DNA from: Eubacteriales bacterium | Lineage (GTDB): Bacteria; Bacillota; Clostridia; Oscillospirales; Oscillospiraceae | DNA length: 64,000 nt | Assembly: GCA_030529725.1 (NCBI GenBank) | Contig: JAUMWI010000001.1 | Coordinates: 1-64,000 of the forward strand | Direction: 5' to 3' | In this document: one piece after another, positions 17,746-26,869 of the stretch | Position numbering within the stretch: the first letter of the stretch is position 1 | Layout: each line of letters begins with the position of its first letter | Position numbers and translations under genes: made by a program | The notes under the pieces: model-generated | The model's database searches: none | Told to the model about the DNA's origin: nothing | What the model saw: the letters and a program-made list of their open reading frames with translations, nothing else

Positions 17746-18969
17746 ATGGGAATTTATGAAGAGCTGCAAGCGCGCGGATTGATCGCGCAGGTTACGAATG
17801 AGCCGGAGATCCGCGAGATGGTCAATAACGGAAAGGCGACCTTCTACATTGGCTTTGACCCCACGGCAGACTCTCTGCATGTCGGTCACTTCATGGCACT
17901 ATGCCTGATGAAGCGTTTGCAGATGGCGGGCAACCGCCCTGTCGTCCTCGTCGGCGGCGGTACCGGTATGATCGGCGATCCGAGCGGACGCAGCGATATG
18001 CGCCAGATGATGACCGTCGAGACGATTCAGCATAACTGCGACTGCTTCAAAAAGCAGATGGAACGCTTCATTGACTTTGGCGAAGGCAAGGCCATCATGG
18101 TCAACAATGCCGACTGGCTCTTAAAGCTTAACTATATCGACGTTCTGCGTGATGTGGGCGCCTGCTTCTCCGTCAACAACATGCTGCGTGCCGAGTGCTA
18201 TAAGCAGCGTATGGAAAAGGGACTTTCGTTCCTGGAATTCAACTACATGATCATGCAGTCCTATGACTTCTACTATCTGTATCAGCACTATGGCTGCAAC
18301 ATGCAGTTCGGAGGTGACGATCAGTGGAGCAATATGCTCGGCGGTACAGAGCTGATCCGCCGCAAGCTCGGCAAGGACGCCCACGCTATGACCATTACGC
18401 TGCTGATGAACTCCGAGGGCAAGAAGATGGGCAAAACTGCCAGGGGCGCCGTGTGGCTGGATCCCAATAAGACCACGCCTTATGAATTCTATCAGTACTG
18501 GCGCAATGTCGGCGATGCGGATGTCCTCAAGTGCATTCGTATGCTGACCTTCCTCCCGCTCGAGCAGATCGACGAGATGGACAAGTGGGAAGGCAGCCAG
18601 CTCAACCGCGCCAAGGAGATTCTTGCTTACGAGCTGACCAAGCTCGTCCACGGCGAAGAGGAAGCCAACAAGGCGGAGACTGCTGCCAAGGCACTGTTCG
18701 GGGGAAATGGCGACAACGCCAATATGCCCACCACAGAGCTTTCCGATGCCGACTTTGAAAACGGCAGCATCAATATTCTTTCTCTGCTGGTTGCCACGAA
18801 GCTTTGCCCGTCCCGCGGCGAGGCGCGCCGTCTCGTTCAGCAGGGCGGTATCGTGGTGAACGACGAAAAGGTCGATTCCATTGACGCGGTGTTTGAGCGC
18901 GACCTGTTTGCCGGTGACGGTGTGATCGTACGCAAGGGCAAGAAGGTTTTCCACAAGGTCAAAGCATAA
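17746..18969 (+). CDS. tyrS: Tyrosyl-tRNA synthetase
   Basis: A 407-aa class I aminoacyl-tRNA synthetase. The HIGH-type motif is HVGH ([11 protein letters not shown]), the KMSKS-type loop reads KKMGKTARG, and a C-terminal S4 RNA-binding domain ([20 protein letters not shown]) closes the protein. AAGGAGA precedes the ATG. I found no T-box leader: only 35 nt separate it from the upstream gene. A terminator follows. Confidence 0.96.
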   Translation: MGIYEELQARGLIAQVTNEPEIREMVNNGKATFYIGFDPTADSLHVGHFMALCLMKRLQMAGNRPVVLVGGGTGMIGDPSGRSDMRQMMTVETIQHNCDCFKKQMERFIDFGEGKAIMVNNADWLLKLNYIDVLRDVGACFSVNNMLRAECYKQRMEKGLSFLEFNYMIMQSYDFYYLYQHYGCNMQFGGDDQWSNMLGGTELIRRKLGKDAHAMTITLLMNSEGKKMGKTARGAVWLDPNKTTPYEFYQYWRNVGDADVLKCIRMLTFLPLEQIDEMDKWEGSQLNRAKEILAYELTKLVHGEEEANKAETAAKALFGGNGDNANMPTTELSDADFENGSINILSLLVATKLCPSRGEARRLVQQGGIVVNDEKVDSIDAVFERDLFAGDGVIVRKGKKVFHKVKA

Positions 18970-18983
18970 ATGAAATACAGCGA

Positions 18984-19012
18984 AGAGGGAGGCACTTGCC
19001 GCCCTCTTTTTT
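18984..19012 (+). terminator. Terminator between tyrS and dapA
   Basis: AGAGGG (18984-18989) pairs with CCCTCT (19002-19007), with inner GGC/GCC pairing and a T-run. It lies between convergent tyrS and dapA. Confidence 0.75.
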
Positions 19013-19029
19013 CATATTTCATACCACTT

Positions 19030-19917
19030 TTATACCACCACGCCGAAGTGTTCCATTGCCGCTTTGAGCGTTGTGCGGTTTTTCGGGGAAATGCTGCACA
19101 GCGGCAGGCGCAGATCACCGCCGCATAGAGCGAGCTCCTCAACGGCAGCCTTGACGGGAATCGGATTTACCTCGCAGAAGAGTGCGCGATTCAGCTCAGT
19201 CATGCGCAGCTGCAACGCTCCGGCAGCGGTGAATTCATCATGCAGGCAAAGCTCGGTCAATTCATGCAGGTCACGGGGAATAATGTTAGCGGCTACGGAG
19301 ATAACACCTTTTCCGCCAAGTGCCATAATGGCAGTCGTGTCCTCGTCGTTGCCGGACCAGATCGAGAAATCGGCAGGGCAGAGGTTTCGCGTATCCTGAA
19401 GGAGCGCGAAATTACCGCTTGCTTCTTTCACACCGTTGATGTTCGGGTGCTGGGCAAGGGCGGCGTATGTTTCTGCGGTGCAGCACACACCTGTTCGCGA
19501 CGGAACATTGTAAAGAATGACAGGCAAATCAACTGCATCGGCGATAGATGTGAAATGCTGAATAAGACCGTGCTGCGTTGCCTTGTTATAGTAGGGCGTT
19601 ACGACAAGCAGTCCGTCTGCACCGATCGATTCTGCTTCTCTGGACAGATCAACGGCGTGTGCGGTATGGTTCGATCCACTGCCGACAATTACCGGTACGC
19701 GATGATTGACCTGGGCAACACAGGTTTGGATCAGCTTTGTGCGCTCCTCAGAGGTGAGTGTGGCGGCTTCACCGGTCGTGCCGCAGACGATAATGGCATC
19801 GGTGCCGCTCTCGATCTGCCAATCCACAAGATGGCAAAAGGCATCGTAGTCTACGGTGCTGCCACGAAATGGCGTGACGATGGCGACGCCGCAGCCGGTA
19901 AAAACGGGTTGCTTCAT
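19030..19917 (-). CDS. dapA: 4-hydroxy-tetrahydrodipicolinate synthase
   Basis: A 295-aa TIM-barrel enzyme joining pyruvate and aspartate semialdehyde, first step toward diaminopimelate and lysine and toward spore dipicolinate. The Schiff-base lysine is K164 (NGVKEASGN), with the supporting tyrosine Y136 (LYNVPSRTG) and CGTTGEAATL near the N-terminus. Monocistronic and reverse to its neighbours. Its promoter lies immediately upstream. Confidence 0.94.
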   Translation of the reverse strand: MKQPVFTGCGVAIVTPFRGSTVDYDAFCHLVDWQIESGTDAIIVCGTTGEAATLTSEERTKLIQTCVAQVNHRVPVIVGSGSNHTAHAVDLSREAESIGADGLLVVTPYYNKATQHGLIQHFTSIADAVDLPVILYNVPSRTGVCCTAETYAALAQHPNINGVKEASGNFALLQDTRNLCPADFSIWSGNDEDTTAIMALGGKGVISVAANIIPRDLHELTELCLHDEFTAAGALQLRMTELNRALFCEVNPIPVKAAVEELALCGGDLRLPLCSISPKNRTTLKAAMEHFGVVV

Positions 19918-19940
19918 GAAAAAAACTCCTTTTTTGCTTA

Positions 19941-19968
19941 ATTATAGTTGGCAAATTTTAACTGTAAA
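19941..19968 (-). promoter_or_regulatory. sigma-A promoter of dapA
   Basis: On the reverse strand TTTACA (complement of 19963-19968), 16 nt, TATAAT (complement of 19941-19946), about 24 nt before the dapA start. Confidence 0.65.
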
Positions 19969-19985
19969 AAGTTGGTCGCTTTTTC

Positions 19986-20014
19986 TTGAAACATAAGGAA
20001 TTGTATCTTATAAT
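19986..20014 (+). promoter_or_regulatory. sigma-A promoter of the SpoIID-domain gene
   Basis: TTGAAA (19986-19991), 17 nt, TATAAT (20009-20014). This is near consensus for the vegetative sigma factor and does not look like a sigma-E promoter. Confidence 0.7.
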
Positions 20015-20050
20015 GGAAAATGTAACATTTTGGAAAGGAACCGGAGGCCA

Positions 20051-21616
20051 ATGGAGAAGAAATGCAAAACCGTGGTGCTGGCACTTTTGCTGACTTGCGC
20101 TTTCTGCGTGAGTGCGCAGGCCATGGAGAATGATATGCTCAAGGTCGGCATTAAATACGGCAGTGATGCAATGTCGGCGGCGAATCTGCAGAACTATTCC
20201 GAGTTTGGCGGCTATGCCTTTGGCTACTACGATTCCGCACGCGAGTTTGTTTCGCTCGGCTCTGTCGGCAGCGAGTATGAAAAGATTACCGTGACAACAG
20301 ATACGACCTATGCGGTTGAATTTGACGATACCTATTCGGATTTTGAGGAAGCATGCGCAGCGGCGGACAGCTGCGGTGGCTATCCTGCCTATGTAATGGG
20401 AGAATACCGTGTGCGCATCGGCACGTATGCCACGCAGAGTGAGGCTGAGGCTGCACGAGCAATTTTTGCGGAAGCATCCCATACGGTCGGCGCGAGCAGC
20501 ACAGGCGTAAAGGTGTTTATCACGAACAGTAATACGGTGCTCTTCGGCTTTGACTGCAGCGGCCTGCGCTCGCTCGGCGTTGAGCCGATCGAGGCGGGAG
20601 AGAAGACCGTTACATGGTTCCGCGGTTATCGTTATTACGGTGGATTTGAATATCAGCGCGTAACCGGCGGCAACCTGAATGTGATCAATGTTGTGAATAT
20701 CGAGGACTACATCAAATGCGTGATCCCCTGGGAAATGAGCAATGACTGGCCGATCGAAGCGCTCAAAGCACAGAGCGTCTGTGCGCGCACCTATGCTGCC
20801 TGCCAGACGCGGCACGCAAGCCAGGGCTTTGATGTGTGTACGACCACCGACTGTCAGGTCTATCAGGGTACTGCTGCCTGCAATGAACATTCTGACTCTG
20901 CGGTGGAAGAAACAGAAGGCGAGTATCTTTATTACAACGGTAAGATCGTGACGGAGGCGGTTTACTACTCCAGTAACGGCGGTGCAAGCGAGGACTGCAA
21001 AAATGTCTGGGGCAGTGACGTGCCGTATCTCAAGGGCAAGACGGATCCGTACGAGCAGAATGTTGCCCCTCGCGTACCGAAGTACAACTGGTCTACGACT
21101 TATTCGAGTGCTGAATTGACCACGCTTTTGAAAAATAAGGGATACAACATCGGAACGGTCAAAAACCTGTTTGTCTCACAATATACGGACAACGGAAACG
21201 TCTGCGAGATTACCTTTGTCGGGACAAACGGCACAAAGACCTTCCAACGCGAACAGTGCCGCACGATTCTCGGACTGCGCAGTATGCGATTCCAGATTAA
21301 CGGCGGAGTTGCCAACAGCTATTTCGTCAACGATGCCTCCGATACGGTAGGACTTTCCGGCATCTATGTGATTTCCGGCAGCGGAAAGTCGGCCTACAGT
21401 GCTCAAAGCGCAGATACTTATGTGATTACTTCGAGGGGCGTTTCAGCACTTGAGGAGAAGAATGCAGGAAAATCTTCCGACAGCTTTACCATTACCGGCA
21501 GCGGTAATGGGCATAATGTGGGACTAAGTCAGTGGGGTGCCTATGCTATGGCTGATTTGGGCTACACCTATCAGGATATCCTGAAATTTTATTATACGGG
21601 CGTTACGATCGACTAA
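20051..21616 (+). CDS. SpoIID/LytB-domain protein with SPOR repeat
   Basis: A 521-aa secreted protein. A signal peptide (VVLALLLTCAFCVSAQA) is followed by a SPOR-like glycan-binding region (about residues 105-155, YRVRIGTYATQSEAEAARAIF) and a SpoIID domain (NIEDYIKCVIPWEMSNDWP, then LKAQSVCARTYA). It ends with a GHNVGLSQWGAYAMA motif. SpoIID is the lytic transglycosylase that drives engulfment; LytB-type relatives enhance amidases. The vegetative-type promoter and SPOR domain lean toward the LytB-like group, so I give no symbol. The ATG at 20051 follows GGAGG. Confidence 0.85.
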   Translation: MEKKCKTVVLALLLTCAFCVSAQAMENDMLKVGIKYGSDAMSAANLQNYSEFGGYAFGYYDSAREFVSLGSVGSEYEKITVTTDTTYAVEFDDTYSDFEEACAAADSCGGYPAYVMGEYRVRIGTYATQSEAEAARAIFAEASHTVGASSTGVKVFITNSNTVLFGFDCSGLRSLGVEPIEAGEKTVTWFRGYRYYGGFEYQRVTGGNLNVINVVNIEDYIKCVIPWEMSNDWPIEALKAQSVCARTYAACQTRHASQGFDVCTTTDCQVYQGTAACNEHSDSAVEETEGEYLYYNGKIVTEAVYYSSNGGASEDCKNVWGSDVPYLKGKTDPYEQNVAPRVPKYNWSTTYSSAELTTLLKNKGYNIGTVKNLFVSQYTDNGNVCEITFVGTNGTKTFQREQCRTILGLRSMRFQINGGVANSYFVNDASDTVGLSGIYVISGSGKSAYSAQSADTYVITSRGVSALEEKNAGKSSDSFTITGSGNGHNVGLSQWGAYAMADLGYTYQDILKFYYTGVTID

Positions 21617-21631
21617 CGCGGAAAGAAGAAT

Positions 21632-22657
21632 ATGAAGACCAAGGATTTTGACTATGAACTTCCGGAAGAGCTGATTGCACAGACACCGATTGAGCATCGG
21701 GATGCATCGAGACTCTTGTGCCTTGACAAGGTAACGGGTGATTTTTCACACCACCACTTTTATGAACTGCCTGATTTTCTCAGCCCGGGCGATTGCCTGA
21801 TTTTAAATAACTCCCGTGTTTTACCGGCAAGGCTGCTGGGAAACCGCCTGCCGGGCGGCGGTGCGTGCGAGGTATTGCTGCTCATTGACCGCGGAGAGAA
21901 AACGTGGGAGTGTATCGTGCGGCCAGGCAAGCACCTGCGCGTCGGCGCGAAGATGAGCTTCGGCAACGGTGAGTTGATGGCGGAAGTCACTGAGGTTCTC
22001 GAAGGCGGCAATCGAATGGTGCGCTTTTCCTATGATGGCATATTTCTCGAGGTGCTGGACCGTCTTGGCAAGATGCCGCTTCCACCTTATATCAAGGAGG
22101 AGCTGCAGGACAGGGAACGCTATCAGACGGTTTATTCCAAGGTCAACGGCAGCGCGGCTGCGCCGACGGCGGGGCTTCACTTTACGCCGGAGCTGCTGGA
22201 GAAGATTCAGAAAATGGGCGTCAACATCGGCTATGTTACACTTCATGTCGGCCTGGGGACGTTCCGACCTGTAAAGGAAGAAGACATTACAGACCATGAT
22301 ATGCATAGCGAATACTGCGTCATTCCGCAGGAGACTGCCGATCTCATCAACGAAACCAAGACGAAAGGCGGCCGTGTGATCTGCGTGGGAACGACCTCGT
22401 GCCGGACGATTGAAAGCTGGGCGAGGGAAGATGGTTTTATGGAGGCGAGCGCCGGCTGGACGGATATTTTCATCTATCCTGGGTACAAATTTAAGGTGAT
22501 GGATGCGCTCGTGACCAATTTCCACCTGCCGCAGTCCACGCTCATTATGCTCGTCTCTGCGCTTGCCGGACGCGAGCATGTACTGCGTGCTTATGAGGAA
22601 GCTGTGCGGGAGCGTTATCGCTTTTTCAGCTTTGGCGATGCGATGTTTATTTCGTAA
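21632..22657 (+). CDS. queA: S-adenosylmethionine:tRNA ribosyltransferase-isomerase
   Basis: A 341-aa enzyme that transfers the ribosyl group of SAM to 7-aminomethyl-7-deazaguanine in tRNA, the penultimate step of queuosine synthesis. Signatures include [44 protein letters not shown] and [16 protein letters not shown]. It is 21 nt upstream of tgt, the enzyme acting just before it. Confidence 0.96.
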   Translation: MKTKDFDYELPEELIAQTPIEHRDASRLLCLDKVTGDFSHHHFYELPDFLSPGDCLILNNSRVLPARLLGNRLPGGGACEVLLLIDRGEKTWECIVRPGKHLRVGAKMSFGNGELMAEVTEVLEGGNRMVRFSYDGIFLEVLDRLGKMPLPPYIKEELQDRERYQTVYSKVNGSAAAPTAGLHFTPELLEKIQKMGVNIGYVTLHVGLGTFRPVKEEDITDHDMHSEYCVIPQETADLINETKTKGGRVICVGTTSCRTIESWAREDGFMEASAGWTDIFIYPGYKFKVMDALVTNFHLPQSTLIMLVSALAGREHVLRAYEEAVRERYRFFSFGDAMFIS

Positions 22658-22678
22658 ACGACGTTTTGGGGGAATACT

Positions 22679-23812
22679 ATGTTTAAAGTAATCAAATATG
22701 AAGGACGCGCGCGCCGCGGCAAATTTCAATGTGCGCACGGTGGGGAAGTGCAGACACCGGTATTTATGAATGTCGGCACGCAGGCTGCGATCAAGGGCGG
22801 CCTGAGCGCGTTTGATCTTAAGGAGATCGGCTGCCAGATCGAGCTTTCCAACACCTATCATCTGCACCTGCGCCCCGGTGACGATGTGGTGCGTGCGATG
22901 GGCGGATTACATCAGTTTATGCGCTGGGACGGTCCGATTCTGACCGATAGCGGCGGTTTTCAGGTCTTTTCGCTTGCGGGATTGCGAAAAATAAAAGAAG
23001 AGGGCGTCACCTTTGCCTCTCATCTGGACGGACACCGGATTTTTATGGGGCCGGAGGAGAGCATGCGCATTCAATCGAATCTCGGCAGCGATATTGCCAT
23101 GGCGTTTGACGAGTGCGTGGAAAACCCCGCCAAGTATGACTATGCCAAGGCGTCGTGTGAGCGGACGCTTCGCTGGCTTACGCGCTGCAAGGCTGAACAT
23201 GACCGGCTCAATGCGCTGGCGGACACGGTCAACCCCGGACAGATGCTTTTCGGCATCAATCAGGGTGCGACGTATCCCGATCTTCGTATCTGGCATATGC
23301 AGCAAATTGCGAAGATCGACTGCGACGGCTATGCGATCGGAGGACTCGCGGTCGGTGAGCCGACGCAGGTGATGTACGACATCATCGACGCAGTGGAGCC
23401 GTATATGCCCAAGGATAAACCGCGCTATCTGATGGGTGTCGGCACGCCGTCCAACATCATCGAAGGCGTTGCGCGCGGCGTGGACTTCTTTGACTGTGTG
23501 ATGCCGGCGCGAAACGCAAGACACGGCAAGCTCTTCACCTGGTCCGGCACGCTTAATTTGAAGAACGAAAAATACAAGCTTGACGAAAAACCGATCGACG
23601 AACAGTGCGACTGTCCGGTTTGCCGGAATTTCTCGCGCGCATACCTGCGCCACCTGTTTAAAGCGGATGAGATTCTTGCGCTGCGCCTCGCAGTGATGCA
23701 CAACCTGTATTTTTATAATACGCTTGCCAGGCGCATCCGTGACGCGCTGGATGCCGAAGAATTTTCCGATTTCCGAGCGGAATACAGTGAAAAATTGGGC
23801 GAGCGCGTGTAA
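22679..23812 (+). CDS. tgt: tRNA-guanine transglycosylase
   Basis: A 377-aa enzyme exchanging G34 of Asn/Asp/His/Tyr tRNAs for preQ1. The active-site aspartate is in LTDSGGFQVFSL, the substrate loop in MFGINQGA-type sequence (LFGINQGATYPDLR), and the zinc site is CDCPVCRNFSRAYLRHLFK. The gene follows queA in the usual queA-tgt-yajC order. Confidence 0.96.
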   Translation: MFKVIKYEGRARRGKFQCAHGGEVQTPVFMNVGTQAAIKGGLSAFDLKEIGCQIELSNTYHLHLRPGDDVVRAMGGLHQFMRWDGPILTDSGGFQVFSLAGLRKIKEEGVTFASHLDGHRIFMGPEESMRIQSNLGSDIAMAFDECVENPAKYDYAKASCERTLRWLTRCKAEHDRLNALADTVNPGQMLFGINQGATYPDLRIWHMQQIAKIDCDGYAIGGLAVGEPTQVMYDIIDAVEPYMPKDKPRYLMGVGTPSNIIEGVARGVDFFDCVMPARNARHGKLFTWSGTLNLKNEKYKLDEKPIDEQCDCPVCRNFSRAYLRHLFKADEILALRLAVMHNLYFYNTLARRIRDALDAEEFSDFRAEYSEKLGERV

Positions 23813-23828
23813 ATCTTTGGAAAAACAC

Positions 23829-23857
23829 TTGCGAAACGGTCAAGCTTCCGTTATAAT
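23829..23857 (+). promoter_or_regulatory. sigma-A promoter of yajC
   Basis: TTGCGA (23829-23834), 17 nt, TATAAT (23852-23857), 36 nt before the yajC ATG, so yajC can be transcribed apart from tgt. Confidence 0.7.
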
Positions 23858-23892
23858 ACGTCTATCATTGTTTTTGAAAGGAACTGAAGTTT

Positions 23893-24294
23893 ATGGATTC
23901 CATTATGCTTATTGTGGTCATGATCGCGGTGTTCTACTTCATGATCATCCGTCCCGAGAACAAGCGCAAAAAGCAGGCAGAGAATATGCGCAACTCCCTG
24001 AAGAAGGGCGAGCGCGTCACCACCATCGGCGGCATGGTCGGTCGTGTTGTTCAGGTGAATGACACTACGATCGTTTTTGAGACCTCTGAGGATCGTGTTC
24101 GTATTGAGATTGCCAAGTGGGGCATTCAGTCCACTGAGTCCATGGAGAAGGCTGCTGCCCAGACCAAGGGCGGCCTGTTCGGCAGCAAGAAGGCGGCGGC
24201 TGAGGAAGAGCCTGCCAAGGTGGAAGAGATCGTCAAGGCCGAGGAACTCCCGGAGGAAGAAGCTACCAAGGATTACGATCCGGAGATCAAGTAA
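23893..24294 (+). CDS. yajC: Preprotein translocase subunit YajC
   Basis: A 133-aa protein with one N-terminal membrane helix (about residues 3-17) and the family core FYFMIIRPENKRKKQAENMRN followed by LKKGERVTTIGGMVGRVVQ. The C-terminal third is an Ala/Glu-rich low-complexity tail. YajC associates with SecDF at the translocon; secDF are not in the window. Confidence 0.92.
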   Translation: MDSIMLIVVMIAVFYFMIIRPENKRKKQAENMRNSLKKGERVTTIGGMVGRVVQVNDTTIVFETSEDRVRIEIAKWGIQSTESMEKAAAQTKGGLFGSKKAAAEEEPAKVEEIVKAEELPEEEATKDYDPEIK

Positions 24295-24320
24295 GGCGTA
24301 CAACTCCATATCATAAAACA

Positions 24321-24367
24321 ACCTCCCTCGTCATAAGCTCTCATGAGCTGAAACGAGGGAGGTTTTT
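24321..24367 (+). terminator. yajC terminator whose 3' arm contains the next gene's ribosome site
   Basis: ACCTCCCTCGT (24321-24331) pairs with ACGAGGGAGGT (24353-24363), followed by T5; a smaller AGCTC/GAGCT hairpin sits in the loop. The same GAGGGAGG is the Shine-Dalgarno of the GTG start at 24370. Confidence 0.85.
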
Positions 24368-24369
24368 GC

Positions 24370-24789
24370 GTGAATCAAGCCTTGAGTACAAAGTGGTATA
24401 TGCGGCAATGTGCTGTGGGAACGGGAATCTGCCTTGGCGTGTATTTGTTGCTGCTTTCTCTGCTTTCACTGATGATCACACGCGGCATGATCAGAGAGGG
24501 GCAGACGGAGCGCTGCGTTTGGGTAAGTGCGGCTGTTGCATCCTTTGCCGGAACATTTCTATGTGGGAAAAGGACGGTCAAGCGGGGAGCGATGGCTCTT
24601 AGCTGCCTATGCTGCTTTTATGCACTTACCTTGCTGATGGGGTTTCTGATCGGCGGAACGCTGATTCCTGCGCGAGTGGTGTGGCTGATGTTGCCAATGA
24701 TCGTCGGAGGAGCTGCGTCCTATCTGCTGCCGGGTGAAAAAAACAAAAGAAAAAAGAGATCAAATCACAGGGGAAAAGTACACAGGTGA
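24370..24789 (+). CDS. TIGR04086-like membrane protein
   Basis: A 139-aa protein with four hydrophobic helices and a strongly basic tail (KNKRKKRSNHRGK). The layout (about residues 16-36, 48-64, 75-96 and 100-120) resembles the TIGR04086 family of clostridial four-helix membrane proteins often found after yajC. Function is unknown. The GTG start at 24370 has its ribosome site inside the preceding terminator stem, so transcription termination or folding may limit translation. Confidence 0.75.
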   Translation: MNQALSTKWYMRQCAVGTGICLGVYLLLLSLLSLMITRGMIREGQTERCVWVSAAVASFAGTFLCGKRTVKRGAMALSCLCCFYALTLLMGFLIGGTLIPARVVWLMLPMIVGGAASYLLPGEKNKRKKRSNHRGKVHR

Positions 24790-25075
24790 ACATAAGTACA
24801 TTACTCTGCAATTTGGGGTATGAGTGGAGAAAAGGGCGGAGAATAAAGATTAACAATTTGCACAAATGGAGAGAAAACTGCGGTGAACGCAGCGATTTCG
24901 ACATAAAGTGGGAAACAATAGAGACTAATCCACATTTGGTGAACGGCTGTTTTGCTCAATACTACATGTTGTCTCAGCAAAGCGAGATAGCACAACCGTT
25001 TACAAGGTTAACATAACGAAATTTACATAATACTTTGACATAATTAACAAAATTGGAGAAAATCGGCAAATCCGC
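24790..25075. other. AT-rich intergenic stretch without a convincing gene
   Basis: About 290 nt, visibly richer in A and T than the flanking genes. A 76-codon frame opening with GTG at 24786 has no ribosome site, no hydrophobic or motif pattern and no relatives I recognise. TTGACA occurs near 25035 without a good -10. I see no RNA gene. Confidence 0.5.
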
Positions 25076-25104
25076 TTGCGAAACAGGGCAGAAAGTCTTA
25101 TATT
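25076..25104 (+). promoter_or_regulatory. sigma-A-like promoter of the spoIIM-xerD pair
   Basis: TTGCGA (25076-25081), 17 nt, TATATT (25099-25104). Predicted start is near 25111, giving a leader of about 58 nt that can fold over the ribosome site. Confidence 0.6.
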
Positions 25105-25119
25105 AAGAAAGGTTTCGGT

Positions 25120-25168
25120 GCCTCTTAAACTGCGGATCTGCCTCGTAGCTACTGTGAGGTGAAGAGGC
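25120..25168 (+). promoter_or_regulatory. Leader stem covering the spoIIM ribosome site
   Basis: GCCTCTT (25120-25126) is complementary to AAGAGGC (25162-25168), with an inner CCTCG/TGAGG pairing. The stem ends one base before the TTG start and includes the GAGGTGAAGAGG Shine-Dalgarno. Confidence 0.55.
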
Positions 25169-25798
25169 TTGGCTTCGTTTGTGGGCGTGAGGAGAATTCG
25201 TGGTGCTTCCTGGGAGGAATTGCCGCTAACCATGCTTTTGTTGGCTGCTTTGCTGGCGACGGGCATTATTTGCGGCTATATTTTTGCCGGAAACTGTGCG
25301 GCTGAAACAAGCGGGGAGCTTGGACGGTATTTTGAAGGGTATTTTTCCCTCTCGTCTCAGGACACCCTGAGTGCTGCCGCGGTGCTGCGAACACTTTTGT
25401 GTTTTTTCAGAGCACCGCTGCTTGTTTTTCTGCTTGGCTTTGCATCGATTGGGGTCGTATTGATCCCACTGTTATGTGCATTTGAGGGATTTTTGTTTTC
25501 CTTTTCGATCGTCTGCTTCGCTTCGACTCTCGGGAGAGAGAGCTTTTTACTGCTGATGGCGCTGTTTGCGACCCGTATGCTTTTTGTGCTGCCGTGTACG
25601 CTGATTCTCGGTATTTCGTCACTTGAGAAAGCGCGTTCGCTGGCCCTGTTTTCGATCGGGAACGGAAAGCGTGTTCGTCCGATTACCTATGGGATGGATT
25701 ACTGGTACCGATTCGGTATCTGTTGTGTGTGTTTGTTGATCGGCTCTGTACTGGAGCTTTGGCTTGTGCCGCAGTTTTTGTCCTTCACTGCGTCTTAG
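25169..25798 (+). CDS. spoIIM: Stage II sporulation protein M
   Basis: A 209-aa polytopic membrane protein with about five hydrophobic segments (first at about 20-41). SpoIIM is part of the SpoIIDMP engulfment machine that remodels peptidoglycan. The identification rests on family-like membrane layout, the motif LGFASIGVVLIPLLCAFEGFL, the length, and its place directly upstream of xerD as in B. subtilis. The TTG start at 25169 has GAGGTGAAGAGG upstream. Confidence 0.82.
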   Translation: MASFVGVRRIRGASWEELPLTMLLLAALLATGIICGYIFAGNCAAETSGELGRYFEGYFSLSSQDTLSAAAVLRTLLCFFRAPLLVFLLGFASIGVVLIPLLCAFEGFLFSFSIVCFASTLGRESFLLLMALFATRMLFVLPCTLILGISSLEKARSLALFSIGNGKRVRPITYGMDYWYRFGICCVCLLIGSVLELWLVPQFLSFTAS

Positions 25799-25831
25799 CT
25801 GCGATTTTACGGGAGAGGAGATGTGTTTTTC

Positions 25832-26716
25832 ATGGCCGATTTACTTGAGCAGTATCAGAACTATTTGGCGCAGGAAAAGCACGCTTCCTCCAATACACTC
25901 GCATCCTATCTGCGTGATCTGCATCAGTTTGAAGCGTACCTTTCAGAATACGGAAACGCGGATCTCCGAAAGGTGAAGCAGCCTGTCGTGAATGACTATG
26001 TTGCATGGATGAGCGGAAGGGGAAAATCTGCCGCTACCGTCACACGTTCGATTGCTTCGCTCAAGTCGTTTTACGCGTTTTTGCAGATGAACGGTGAGGT
26101 GAAGAGCAATCCGGTCAAGGGGGTTGCCGCTGTCCGGGTGCAACGCAAGTTTCCCGAGATCCTTACCAATAAGGAAGTGGAGCTGTTTCTTGATCAGCCT
26201 AAGTGCACGGATGCCAAGGGCTACCGCGACCATGCGATGCTGGAGCTTCTCTATGCTACCGGTATTCGCGTCAGTGAGCTCATTGATCTTAACGTAGATG
26301 ATGTGAGTCTCAGCGCCGGTTTTATTCGCTGTGAGAGTAAGGGAAAAGAACGAATTATTCCGCTTTATCCTGCCGCGATCAAGGCACTGTCTGATTACAT
26401 AAAGGAAGTTCGTCCGCAGCTTATCGCCGATCCGGATGAGACGGCGCTGTTTGTCAACATGAACGGTGAGCGAATGAGCCGTCAAGGCTTTTGGAAGATC
26501 GTCAAGCACTATCAGGAGATTGCCGGTATTTCCAAAGATATTACGCCCCATACGCTGCGTCATTCCTTTGCCGTGCACCTGCTGGAAAACGGCGCAGATC
26601 TGCACGCCATTCAGGAAATGCTCGGGCATGCGGATATTTCCTCTACGCAGATCTACACGCACGTTGTCAAAAAGCAGCTCAAGGACATCTATCAGAAGGC
26701 GCATCCGAGAGCGTAA
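25832..26716 (+). CDS. xerD: Site-specific tyrosine recombinase XerD
   Basis: A 294-aa recombinase resolving chromosome dimers at dif. An N-terminal SAM-like core-binding domain (LEQYQNYLAQEKHASSNTLASY) precedes the catalytic domain with ATGIRVSEL (Arg), HTLRHSFAVHLLENG (His-x-x-Arg), LGHADISSTQIYTHV (His and nucleophilic Tyr). The ATG at 25832 has AGGAG about 10 nt upstream. A GTG three codons earlier is in frame but too close to the ribosome site. A terminator follows. Confidence 0.93.
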   Translation: MADLLEQYQNYLAQEKHASSNTLASYLRDLHQFEAYLSEYGNADLRKVKQPVVNDYVAWMSGRGKSAATVTRSIASLKSFYAFLQMNGEVKSNPVKGVAAVRVQRKFPEILTNKEVELFLDQPKCTDAKGYRDHAMLELLYATGIRVSELIDLNVDDVSLSAGFIRCESKGKERIIPLYPAAIKALSDYIKEVRPQLIADPDETALFVNMNGERMSRQGFWKIVKHYQEIAGISKDITPHTLRHSFAVHLLENGADLHAIQEMLGHADISSTQIYTHVVKKQLKDIYQKAHPRA

Positions 26717-26729
26717 TAGAAAGAATTAC

Positions 26730-26757
26730 GACCGCTTCCGGAAGGAAGCGGCCTTTT
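26730..26757 (+). terminator. xerD terminator
   Basis: CCGCTTCC (26732-26739) pairs with GGAAGCGG (26744-26751), followed by a T-run. Confidence 0.8.
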
Positions 26758-26810
26758 TGCGTCTAAGGCATTCAGATAGGATTGATGCCTATGCGCCCCA
26801 TAACTTACGG

Positions 26811-26839
26811 TTGCGTTTTGGACAAATGTTTGATACAAT
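26811..26839 (+). promoter_or_regulatory. sigma-A promoter of ruvCAB
   Basis: TTGCGT (26811-26816), 17 nt, TACAAT (26834-26839), 30 nt upstream of the ruvC start. No LexA-type box is obvious. Confidence 0.65.
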
Positions 26840-26869
26840 AAACAAAGAGTATCGTGGGGGGTGAGGCAT

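Noticed and set aside
24786..25016. 76-codon GTG-start frame after the TIGR04086-like gene
   Set aside because: Lies in AT-rich intergenic DNA, no ribosome site, no motif. Kept only as an intergenic note.
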